Made by a program: the position numbers and the translations under genes. The notes beneath the pieces are model-generated. The model did not search any database and was not told where the DNA came from. It was given only the letters and a program-made list of their open reading frames with translations. From assembly GCA_030589055.1 (NCBI GenBank), contig JAUUWK010000028.1, positions 1-10,390 of the forward strand: 10,390 nucleotides of DNA, read 5' to 3'. Shown one piece after another: positions 1 to 5,883 of the stretch. The DNA comes from Candidatus Bathyarchaeota archaeon. GTDB lineage: Archaea > Thermoproteota > Bathyarchaeia > Bathyarchaeales > Bathycorpusculaceae. How positions within the stretch are numbered: position 1 is the stretch's first letter; the number at the start of each line of letters is the position of its first letter.

Positions 1-191
1 GTTGCTCGTCACATCGCGCGATATTCAGTTTGCTTTGCCAGGAATTTGGGTTACTTTCACTCTTTCAGGGCAACTATGAACATTCAGCGCGTGCAAAGTT
101 GCTGGACTAGAGTACACGCCAGTGGAGAACCTAGTAACAAGTATTTATGCGGTGTCTGTGATTAGTGTAACAATTAGCGAAGTGAAAAAGT
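1..191. other. Leading stretch with no recognisable gene
   Basis: I recognise no gene here. Reading plus-strand frame 1 from the window edge, the sequence stays open for 54 codons and ends at TAG 163-165 after a CGVC motif. On the minus strand a 39-codon frame opens after a TAA and ends at TGA 25-27. They overlap each other, neither has a clear ribosome site, and both could be chance. The 3' part should carry the promoter of the PP-loop gene that starts at 192. A TATTTATG element at 143-150 is a weak TATA candidate. Confidence 0.3.
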
Positions 192-1172
192 GTGAAAGCT
201 TTGGCATTGTTGTCGGGTGGACTGGATAGTACTCTAGCGGCGAAGCTAATCTTAGACCAAGGTATAGAAGTTGTTGCATTAAACTTCACTTCCCCATTTT
301 GTCTATGTGGGAAAGGCGGTTGTGGAGCAATAGGAATCGCGAGACAACTCAACATACCAATCAAGATAATCAACTCTGGTGAAGACTATTTGAAAGTTAT
401 AAGGAAACCAAAGCATGGTTACGGAAAAAACATGAATCCATGTATCGACTGCAGAATATTCATGTTAAACAAGGCAAGGAAGTATGCCGAAGAGATTGGA
501 GCCTCGTTCATTTTCACTGGTGAAGTATTAGATGAAAGACCGATGTCTCAGCATAGAAAGGCTTTAGATATAGTAGAAACAGAGGCGGCGTTAAATGGAA
601 GAATTCTTAGACCTCTTTCTGCTAAATTGTTGCCGAAAACGGAAGCCGAAAAGAAAGGTTGGGTCGATAGAGAAAGATTATTGGATCTTAGAGGCAGATC
701 CAGAAAGAGACAATTAGAAATGGCAAAAGGCTATGAAATAAATGATTGTCCTTGTCCCTCAGGCGGTTGCTTGTTAACTTATAAGGAATTCGCAGGCAAA
801 GTTAGAGATTTGTTTGAATATAAGAAAAGAATAAAGATGAAAGATATCCTTCTCTTGAAAATTGGTAGACATTTCAGGTTTAAGAAAAACAAAATAATCG
901 TTGGTAGGAATCAAGACGAGAATAAGCGACTGCGAGACTCAAAAGATGGTAATGATTACTACTTTGAAGTTCCAGATTGTGGCAGCCCCATAACTCTACT
1001 TCAAGGTCCCAAAACAAAAAAAGCAATAGAAATGGCAGCTGCATTAACTGCTCAGTATTCAGATTCAGAAGAAAATGAAACTGTAGTGAAGTTTGGCATG
1101 GAAAAAATGAGTAGATCAATAACCGTATTGAAGTTAAGCGATAAAGCGATAGAAAAGTTGCGAATAGAATAA
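192..1172 (+). CDS. PP-loop ATPase of the ThiI/MnmA-like tRNA thiolation group with C-terminal NFACT-R-like domain
   Basis: This 326-residue protein begins with an ATP-pyrophosphatase PP-loop, SGGLDS at residues 8-13, which in this family adenylates a tRNA base so that sulfur can be added. It is rich in paired cysteines: 37, 39 and 44; 84 and 87 in a CIDC motif; and 186, 188 and 193 in a CPCPSGGC motif. The cysteine pairs could hold a zinc or iron-sulfur site or carry sulfur. The last third, from about residue 220, contains the GRHFRF...VGRNQDEN pattern and resembles the RNA-binding NFACT-R-like domain found in proteins annotated as archaeal and bacterial 4-thiouridine synthases. The GTG at 192 is chosen because the PP-loop follows directly, as is normal, and an AGTGA element lies just upstream. 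The nearby NcsA, E1 and SAMP genes support a role in tRNA sulfur modification. The exact base modified (s4U8 or another) is not visible. Confidence 0.85.
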   Translation: MKALALLSGGLDSTLAAKLILDQGIEVVALNFTSPFCLCGKGGCGAIGIARQLNIPIKIINSGEDYLKVIRKPKHGYGKNMNPCIDCRIFMLNKARKYAEEIGASFIFTGEVLDERPMSQHRKALDIVETEAALNGRILRPLSAKLLPKTEAEKKGWVDRERLLDLRGRSRKRQLEMAKGYEINDCPCPSGGCLLTYKEFAGKVRDLFEYKKRIKMKDILLLKIGRHFRFKKNKIIVGRNQDENKRLRDSKDGNDYYFEVPDCGSPITLLQGPKTKKAIEMAAALTAQYSDSEENETVVKFGMEKMSRSITVLKLSDKAIEKLRIE

Positions 1173-1226
1173 TACTCAGAATAATTGTTGGCGCTACTTG
1201 CTTGTAGTGGAGTTTTTGATTGCATC

Positions 1227-1619
1227 ATGATTCTGAAGAAGTTATTGCAATTGGTAGAGAAATATGGCTTAGTAGCTCTCGTTTATAGAGCTCAGCCGTA
1301 TTTAGCTCAATTTCAACGGGACATGGTTGTATCTTCTAAAATTCGGTTCGTTCAAGCAATGCATCTGGAAAGAAGAGAGAGAATTGAGGAAGCAATTGAA
1401 CTGCTTAAACAAGCTGCTGACTTCTTTCCTCCATCGGGTTTTGAATATTTGGTGAGAGCAGCAGAACTCGCTGAAAGGAACTCCATGTATAAAGAAGCTT
1501 GCTTATTATGGTTCGAATCTCTATGCCACACTCATGACTTTCACTTAAAGCTAGTTTCCTTTAGAAACGCTGTCAAGAACCTTATTCTAGGTAAACTCAA
1601 CCAAAACTGTGAGCGCTAG
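1227..1619 (+). CDS. Small all-helical hypothetical protein, TPR-like
   Basis: The protein has about 130 residues and no family I can name. It appears almost wholly alpha-helical. It has an amphipathic N-terminus, then a middle section (ERIEEAIELLKQAADFFPPS) and a following helix pair that look like tetratricopeptide-type helical repeats, which usually mediate protein contacts. I see no membrane segment and no catalytic motif. The frame is open from a TTG at 1185, but the ATG at 1227 gives a typical N-terminus (MILKKLLQLVEKYG) and has a GTGGAG element upstream, so I prefer it. It lies 54 bases after the PP-loop gene on the same strand and is probably co-transcribed with it. It might be a scaffold or partner of that enzyme, but this rests on position only. 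Confidence 0.65.
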   Translation: MILKKLLQLVEKYGLVALVYRAQPYLAQFQRDMVVSSKIRFVQAMHLERRERIEEAIELLKQAADFFPPSGFEYLVRAAELAERNSMYKEACLLWFESLCHTHDFHLKLVSFRNAVKNLILGKLNQNCER

Positions 1620-1836
1620 TCTTCCATTTCTTTCTTGTAGCGCGCGCTTCCATAACAACTGGCAACGCTAATATCTCAACCTCCCTTCATCTATTTCAAG
1701 AATTAGCCCTTCATTTTAGAGCTACTTCTCTGCACAGTTCACAATAACTTGTGCCTATGGTCGCGCCCGGCTTCTACTGAGATTTGTTCACGTTAAGGGG
1801 CTCAGCAGCAGCTGAAAACCAAGTAGAACCAAAACG
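1620..1836. other. Convergent intergenic region, possible protein relic
   Basis: This 217-base gap separates the converging helical-protein and E1 genes. I searched it for a tRNA cloverleaf and a T-loop (GTTCRANYC) on both strands and found none. On the minus strand, the frame continuing past the E1 stop codon reads about 20 codons to a TAG and then a 20-codon piece ending in GTSYCELCREVALK before TGA 1711-1713. That looks like the end of a zinc-binding protein, but it has no start and may be a decayed fragment or chance. Confidence 0.3.
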
Positions 1837-2877
1837 TTACTTCGTCTCAACTCCTAAGTGTTTCATAACGCTCTTGTAGATGTTTAAAGCTTCTTTTTCG
1901 CTATTGACATTTTTTATTAGCGTTCTACCTCCTGCAAAAAGGCTGACCTCCGAATCATTGTGTTTAAACACCACAACAAAAGACGACTTTAACAGGACTT
2001 TGAAACGCTCGCTTAAACGACTATATACATGATCAATGTTCAGTGTTAAGGGTTTTCTGGGATTGACATTGACGGTGTTTTGGCCGCATAACCAAACTAG
2101 CCGTTCAGCTACTTCTACACCCTTCTTTCCTTTAGCCTCTCCGCAAACTGAGCATTCTGGATTTTTGAAAACATCAACTTTGGCTATGGTCATGTCATAA
2201 AAGTCACATATTAATAGGATATTCTTGAGCGTGTTTCCGATTTCTGCAAGTAATTTTATAGCTTCCATTGCTTCCATTGTCCCTATTATTCCTGTTGTAG
2301 CTCCGAGAACCCCGCGAGTTTCGCAAGTTTGCAAGTGACGGTCGTCTAGATCTGGGAAAACGCACCTTAGACATGGTGTTTCTGGAGAGTTAAAGACGGA
2401 CAGATATCCTTCAATTCCTATAGCGGCTGCATAAACGTAAGGAATTCCCCTCTCTGCACATACCCTGTTGATGAGATAACGCGTATGCATGTTATCCAGT
2501 CCATCGACAACGCAATCAACTCCGTCAAGAATTTCCTCAACGTTGCCCTTCCTCACGTTTTCCGCTATGGGCTCTACATGGATTTCTGGATTCAACTCGT
2601 TGACTCTTCTCGCTGCAGATTCAACTTTGGGAAATCTTAAGTCGTTAAGGCTGTAGAGTACTTGTCTATGCAAGTTGTCCAATTCAACAGTGTCTTGGTC
2701 CACTAAACGCAAATTTCCGACACCTGCTAAAGCCAAATATTGAGTTGCTGCACTTCCAAGCCCGCCCAACCCAATAACCGCAACTTTTGAACGCCTTAGG
2801 TTTTCTTGTCCTTCACGCCCGAGCTCATGAACGACAAACTGCCTCTTATAATATACATTTGGATCAAAACGGATCAT
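1837..2877 (-). CDS. E1-like adenylyltransferase of the MoeB/ThiF/UbaA family
   Basis: The 346-residue enzyme adenylates the C-terminal Gly-Gly of a ubiquitin-like or sulfur-carrier protein, starting either protein conjugation (SAMPylation) or thiocarboxylate formation. Visible family marks are the Rossmann nucleotide loop VIGLGGLGS near residues 34-42, DNLHRQ near 67-72, DGLDN near 126-130, and zinc ligands in two CxxC pairs (about 169/172 and 242/245). The cysteine near 185 in QTCETRGVLG matches the position of the active-site cysteine before GVLG. About 100 residues follow the second zinc pair, longer than minimal MoeB and without a rhodanese domain. They may be a carrier-recognition domain. 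The frame opens at TTG 2883, but ATG 2877 is preceded by GGGTGAT at 2883-2889 with 5-base spacing, so I choose ATG. The SAMP-like protein at 4449 is the obvious substrate, and archaeal UbaA is the closest characterised role. Confidence 0.92.
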   Translation of the reverse strand: MIRFDPNVYYKRQFVVHELGREGQENLRRSKVAVIGLGGLGSAATQYLALAGVGNLRLVDQDTVELDNLHRQVLYSLNDLRFPKVESAARRVNELNPEIHVEPIAENVRKGNVEEILDGVDCVVDGLDNMHTRYLINRVCAERGIPYVYAAAIGIEGYLSVFNSPETPCLRCVFPDLDDRHLQTCETRGVLGATTGIIGTMEAMEAIKLLAEIGNTLKNILLICDFYDMTIAKVDVFKNPECSVCGEAKGKKGVEVAERLVWLCGQNTVNVNPRKPLTLNIDHVYSRLSERFKVLLKSSFVVVFKHNDSEVSLFAGGRTLIKNVNSEKEALNIYKSVMKHLGVETK

Positions 2878-2879
2878 TA

Positions 2880-2993
2880 TCAATCACCCTCTGCACATCC
2901 TATTTTGTTTCCTTGGTCTGTTCTTACGGGCAATGCCTCACTAACGAAAAATGTTGCGTTTAAACATTTTGATTGGCTACGGCGGGCGCGCAT
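2880..2993 (-). CDS. Short ORF with strong Shine-Dalgarno directly upstream of the E1 gene
   Basis: This is a 37-codon frame beginning MRARRSQSKCLNATFF and ending in GCAEGD. I do not recognise it. Its ATG is preceded by GGGGTGAT at 2997-3004, an almost full match to the archaeal anti-Shine-Dalgarno, with 3-base spacing. Its TGA stop (2880-2882) sits two bases before the E1 start and overlaps that gene's ribosome site, the layout of a translationally coupled or leader ORF. It has two cysteines and no membrane segment. A TTTAAA inside it could instead be an E1 promoter, in which case the ORF would be accidental. The ribosome site is the strongest evidence; the peptide itself is unconvincing. 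Confidence 0.42.
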   Translation of the reverse strand: MRARRSQSKCLNATFFVSEALPVRTDQGNKIGCAEGD

Positions 2994-3076
2994 GATATCA
3001 CCCCAGCAACATTACTGTCGCTCTAGAGTCTACTAGCAACTGGAACATTTACGATGACATTAATATTTGCTCTCTT
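2994..3076 (-). promoter_or_regulatory. Short spacer with possible TATA box for the small ORF and E1 gene
   Basis: The spacer lies between the broken small ORF and the 37-codon ORF on the minus strand. The minus strand contains AAATATTAA near 3058-3066, a possible TATA element that would place transcription start about 20-25 bases further on, before the GGGGTGAT ribosome site. There is no strong supporting element, so this is tentative. Confidence 0.25.
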
Positions 3077-3334
3077 CTATTGAAAACTCCAAAGTATAAA
3101 CATGTCCTCAACCTTTTCTAGAGCCTCAATGTCCTCTGTTTCTATTGCTTCCTTCAAAACCAACAGAGCCTCATTTCCAACTGCTAAGACATCCTCTACA
3201 CCCTTTTTGAAACTTTGTATTGTCTCCGTAATCTTTCAACCTTGTTGTCCATAACCAATCAACACTCTGAAGACCAGATGTTTCTCATAAGCCAAAATAG
3301 TCCCTTCTGAAATGAAGAAGAAGACACGCAGCAA
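3077..3334 (-). pseudogene. Small ORF interrupted by one in-frame TGA
   Basis: On the minus strand one frame runs from TTG 3332-3334 for 32 codons (including EGTILAYEKHLVFRVLIG), meets TGA at 3236-3238, then runs 52 more codons as a clear acidic amphipathic helix protein (KITETIQSFKKGVEDVLAVG and onward) to TAG 3077-3079. Both halves look coding in the same frame, so a single nonsense change (from TGG or CGA, for example) would explain it. The start lies only 9 bases after the NcsA stop, which suggests it was the next gene of that operon. An alternative is a separate short ORF from ATG 3250-3252 joined by a one-base deletion near GTTGAAAG. I do not recognise the family. No cysteine surrounds the TGA and no SECIS-like element was evident, so selenocysteine is unlikely. 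Confidence 0.5.
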
Positions 3335-3343
3335 TCATCGGAA

Positions 3344-4288
3344 TTAAGCATCAAACAACTGCAGAAGCATCTCACACGATTTGCATATATCGCCTACTGT
3401 AGGCTCTCCGCATCTGATGCATTTCTTTAACTCCTTCTTTTCAAACATTTTTCCTATGGCTGGCCTAGTTTTTTCCATCGACTTGAATATTGTGAATTTT
3501 ATTCCAGCATGTTTCTCTTCCATTCTGTTCAGAAAAAGACGCATGTCATTCCTCATGGCTCCTGAAGCGTATGGACATGGTATGCCTTGAAACTTTATTT
3601 GTTTAGTGTAAGCATACAGAGCCGTTTCTTTTTCTGGAATTTCACAGAAGGGCTTTACTCTCCGCGTAAGTGTTGGATGTACCTGATCTGTGATTGGTTT
3701 ACCTTTTGCCAATCTTAATACGTCGCCGTGAAGAATGTTCAGGAGAATTGTTTGTGTCTCATCATCCAATGTGTGGGCAGTTGCGAGTTTGTCCACTTTG
3801 GCGTCTCTTGCTGCGATGTTTAATGCTTTTCTACGTAGGACACCGCAGTACGCACATGGTGTCAGCTTGTTTTTTCCCTCTTTTTTCAGATGTCCAACAA
3901 TCTCGTCAAGTGTATAGCCGTAGAGTTCTTTGAAAGAGATTATGTGATGCTCTATTTTGAGTTTTCTGCAATTTTTAGCCGCTATTCTCAAGGCTTCGTC
4001 TCGATATCTTCTAATTCCCTCGTCTACCGTAACCGCGATAAACGAGACTTTCGGATAGTCCAGCTCTATTTTGGTCAGAATATGTAATAGGCTGATGCTG
4101 TCTTTTCCGCCTGAAACCGCAATAGCCACACTATCACCATACTCAAGCATATTATACTTGATGATGGTCGCCCTGACCTTATCCTCAAAAGACTTGATGA
4201 AGCATCTTTTGCAAAGTTTCTCTCCTGAGTACGGCCTAAAAAAGAAGGCCTCCCTACGCTTGCAACTAGTGCAGACTTTACTCTCCAT
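3344..4288 (-). CDS. ncsA: tRNA 2-thiouridine synthetase of the NcsA/TtuA/Ncs6 family
   Basis: This is a 314-residue PP-loop ATPase that adenylates a tRNA uridine and replaces oxygen with sulfur, taking the sulfur from a thiocarboxylated ubiquitin-like carrier. Domains in order: an N-terminal zinc finger with CTSC at about residues 6-9 and CKRC at 26-29; the PP-loop SGGKDS at 59-64; the catalytic or iron-sulfur cysteines in CAYC (145/148) and GIPCPYA (238), matching the three-cysteine [4Fe-4S] arrangement known in TtuA; TAHTLDDETQT; and a C-terminal zinc finger with CIRC and CKSC at about 290-305. The frame extends upstream to a TTG at 4345, but ATG 4288 puts the first CxxC at the usual distance from the start, so I use it. 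The SAMP-like gene is divergent and adjacent, and the E1 gene lies downstream on the same strand, giving a full thiolation set. Confidence 0.92.
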   Translation of the reverse strand: MESKVCTSCKRREAFFFRPYSGEKLCKRCFIKSFEDKVRATIIKYNMLEYGDSVAIAVSGGKDSISLLHILTKIELDYPKVSFIAVTVDEGIRRYRDEALRIAAKNCRKLKIEHHIISFKELYGYTLDEIVGHLKKEGKNKLTPCAYCGVLRRKALNIAARDAKVDKLATAHTLDDETQTILLNILHGDVLRLAKGKPITDQVHPTLTRRVKPFCEIPEKETALYAYTKQIKFQGIPCPYASGAMRNDMRLFLNRMEEKHAGIKFTIFKSMEKTRPAIGKMFEKKELKKCIRCGEPTVGDICKSCEMLLQLFDA

Positions 4289-4448
4289 TGAATATTCACG
4301 TAGCTTTAAGCAATTTCTGGAATTACTAAAGTAAACAAGATACAATAATCTTTTGAAGAAGACAAGGAAACGACTCTAGAAAACAGATTAATATCTATCG
4401 TTCGATATACTACAGCATGATTTCTAACGTAAGGCTGCGAGAGAAAAA
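4289..4448. promoter_or_regulatory. Divergent promoter region between NcsA and the SAMP-like gene
   Basis: This 160-base AT-rich gap must carry promoters for both directions. Candidate TATA elements for the plus-strand gene are TTAATATC at 4388-4395 and GATATACT at 4404-4411. The minus strand has several AT-rich candidates, including GATATTAATC in the same place and TTTACTTTAG nearer the NcsA start. I cannot choose among them. The shared region fits co-regulation of carrier and thiolase. Confidence 0.4.
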
Positions 4449-4733
4449 ATGGAAGTGACTGTAAAATTTATTGGATCTTTCCGCACCATCTCTAGCAGAA
4501 GTAAGCTCACCATCGAGTGCAGGGAAATACCTAATGTAAAAAAAGCCGTAGAGAAAATCGTTGAGGAACTACCCAAACTTAAAGGAGCATTAATCGACGC
4601 AGATATGCAGGACCCTAGACCAAACACACTGATCCTCTTGAATGGAAAGGAAATCAGTATTTTGAATGGGCTGGAAACCCTGTTGAAAAACGGGGACGAG
4701 ATTGTTTTTGTCCCAGTTTCACATGGCGGATGA
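4449..4733 (+). CDS. Ubiquitin-like sulfur carrier of the MoaD/SAMP/Urm1 type
   Basis: The 94-residue protein has the length and pattern of a beta-grasp small archaeal modifier. It starts with a beta strand (MEVTVKFIGSFRTI), has a central helix (VKKAVEKIVEELPKLKGAL), then TLILLNGKEI, and a final acidic loop and strand GDEIVFVPVSHGG. The chain ends exactly at Gly-Gly, the adenylation and thiocarboxylation or isopeptide tail of this family, with no residues to be trimmed. It should be activated by the E1 enzyme at 1837-2877 and either donate sulfur to NcsA next door, serve molybdopterin synthesis (no MoaE is in view), or be attached to proteins. The neighbours favour tRNA thiolation. ATG 4449 gives the normal N-terminus. 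The ribosome site (GCGAGAG) is weak. Confidence 0.9.
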   Translation: MEVTVKFIGSFRTISSRSKLTIECREIPNVKKAVEKIVEELPKLKGALIDADMQDPRPNTLILLNGKEISILNGLETLLKNGDEIVFVPVSHGG

Positions 4734-4799
4734 GATTAACACAACCGCAGAGACTAATGTAAAAACTGATATCTGCTGCACCTTTTCCAATGCGTAAAC

Positions 4800-5042
4800 G
4801 TGGTAGTGTCTGTAAGAAGACCTGAGGTTTTCTTTGTTCTTGATAAATATTTGGCGAACTATGTATCGACAAAAGCTGAAAAGAAATTGTTCCATGAGAC
4901 GGCTTCTGTCCCATTCATGTTAAGAGTCTGCCAGATCATTAGAAAGTATGAGGTTCACCCGAGCATGATTAAGCTGAATAGTGTCACAGCCATTCCAGAA
5001 ATAACTCCCATGGCTACCATGTGCTCTTGGTCATATTGGTGA
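4800..5042 (+). CDS. Hypothetical ORF of doubtful status
   Basis: This is an 80-codon frame from a GTG, with no recognised family. The first 55 residues (including FFVLDKYLANYVSTKAEKKL) read like a charged, soluble, mainly helical protein with normal codon use. The last 25 or so are antisense to the frameshifted membrane-protein ORF at 4955-5160 and look less coding. No ribosome site precedes the GTG. An ATG at 4790 in another frame (MRKRGSVCK) would join it after loss of one base near 4817-4823, so the gene may be frameshifted. It lies 66 bases after the SAMP-like gene on the same strand. Treat it as a possible small gene or relic. Confidence 0.3.
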   Translation: MVVSVRRPEVFFVLDKYLANYVSTKAEKKLFHETASVPFMLRVCQIIRKYEVHPSMIKLNSVTAIPEITPMATMCSWSYW

Positions 5043-5160
5043 GCGCACGCACGCTCGGGTCGTTTATCAAATCCCTTATCACTGGTTCTGCATATTCCCT
5101 GCTGTAAATGAAGACCAACGTTAATGTTTCTTCACTACTAGCTGGCTTCAAACCTAGCAC
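4955..5160 (-). pseudogene. Frameshifted small protein with C-terminal membrane helix
   Basis: On the minus strand a GTG at 5158-5160 opens a frame reading MLGLKPASSEETLTLVFIYS, then REYAEPVIRDLINDPSVRAL, and stops at TAG 5014-5016. The -1 frame, overlapping just before that stop, continues as EHMVAMGVISGMAVTLFSLI to TGA 4955-4957, which is a typical membrane helix. Joined by one base change between about 5016 and 5040, the two halves make a coherent protein of about 68 residues: a short soluble head and a tail anchor. A TATA box at 5184-5191 supports that this was an expressed gene. The family is not recognised. The shift may be real decay or an assembly error. Confidence 0.5.
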
Positions 5161-5289
5161 TCAAGAATCCTATTCAACACTCGTATAAAAATGAAGCTCG
5201 AAACGACTTAAACTACTTGGTACTTCATAGTCGACTTCGTTAGTCTTTATGCTTTTGAGCGCTTCCTATTCGGCTGCACTAAACACGCG
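5161..5289. other. Short intergenic stretch with no gene seen
   Basis: Beyond the TATA element of the frameshifted small protein I see no open frame longer than a few codons with a start and no RNA gene. It separates that relic from the 3' end of the ferredoxin gene. Confidence 0.4.
5184..5191 (-). promoter_or_regulatory. TATA box of the small membrane-protein ORF
   Basis: The minus strand reads TTTTTATA here. Its centre is about 27 bases upstream of the GTG at 5160, the distance expected if transcription starts at the start codon, that is, a leaderless mRNA. This is common in archaea. Confidence 0.5.
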
Positions 5290-5787
5290 CTATAATTCTG
5301 TTTTTGTCGCGTAAACACATGACCAACTTTTGCCATATCGTTTAAGATAATTTTCCAGTTTCGGAAAGATATTTTGAATCCTTTCTAAACGTTTTCTTGC
5401 ATTAGTACGATGTTGGAGCACTACAACTTGCCTTGGTTTGCTGAAGCTTTCAACTTCACCCGTTTCCCTTTTCCTTACAATTTTTATGCAGTCTTCCACT
5501 ATACAGCTTAAAACGCATGCTCCGCAGTATACGCAAAGCTCTTCCGTTATTCCAACCTCCCCAGCCCTCCAAAACAAAGCATTAGTAGGACACACCTCCA
5601 CGCAAAGCTTACATTCTATCCCTTGACAAGTTCGCTTGTCAATAGTTATGCTGCCATCAACAAAGAATTCACTCACGCCTGAAGGTGCGAGAAGCTCCTC
5701 TCTCTGCTTTTTCTTCTCTTTCTCTGTTGTTTCCTCCAATAGCTGAAAAATGTCGAGACTTGAGGACTTCTCACCTTTTTCAGACAT
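5290..5787 (-). CDS. Ferredoxin-like protein with two [4Fe-4S] motifs
   Basis: This is a 165-residue soluble iron-sulfur protein. The first 35 residues are highly charged and probably coiled coil (TTEKEKKKQREELL). The ferredoxin core has one motif with cysteines 54, 59, 62 and 66 followed by proline (a C-x4-C-x2-C-x3-CP spacing, one or two residues longer than the common C-x2-C-x2-C) and a second with cysteines 85, 88, 91 and 95 in CVYCGACVLSC. A basic C-terminal tail of about 60 residues follows, with one further cysteine at 157. It probably passes single electrons. It lies 96 bases downstream of the MetV-MetF gene on the same strand and has its own TATA-like element, so it is a likely electron partner of that enzyme. 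ATG 5787 is preceded by GAGAGTGA. It could also be a subunit of another oxidoreductase. Confidence 0.85.
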   Translation of the reverse strand: MSEKGEKSSSLDIFQLLEETTEKEKKKQREELLAPSGVSEFFVDGSITIDKRTCQGIECKLCVEVCPTNALFWRAGEVGITEELCVYCGACVLSCIVEDCIKIVRKRETGEVESFSKPRQVVVLQHRTNARKRLERIQNIFPKLENYLKRYGKSWSCVYATKTEL

Positions 5788-5824
5788 TCACTCTCATCTT
5801 TTGCCAGATACTAGATTGAAGCGG

Positions 5825-5832
5825 ATAATAAA
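5825..5832 (-). promoter_or_regulatory. TATA-like element upstream of the ferredoxin gene
   Basis: The minus strand reads TTTATTAT, centred about 41 bases before the ATG at 5787. This predicts a short leader of roughly 15 bases that contains the GAGAGTGA ribosome site. It suggests the ferredoxin can be transcribed apart from the reductase gene. Confidence 0.4.
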
Positions 5833-5883
5833 CAAATGTGAATTACAACTATTAATTCCAGATATACATAGAAACGCCGTGTT

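Noticed and set aside
1620..1836. Possible tRNA or other structured RNA in the convergent gap
   Set aside because: No T-loop GTTCRANYC, no acceptor stem pairing and no CCA-like end on either strand.
1809..1839. E1 translation reading through its stop
   Set aside because: The enzyme is complete at the TAA, and the extension meets a second stop after about 20 codons.
3236..3238. TGA as selenocysteine
   Set aside because: There is no CxxU-type context and no evident SECIS hairpin, and nothing else in the window suggests selenoproteins.
4289..4345. Longer NcsA start at TTG 4345
   Set aside because: The extra 19 residues have no family counterpart, and ATG 4288 puts the zinc finger at the usual distance from the start.
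5041..5056. GAGCG...CGCTC inverted repeat as terminator
   Set aside because: The stem is only 5 bp, has no T-run after it, and lies inside the frameshifted coding region.
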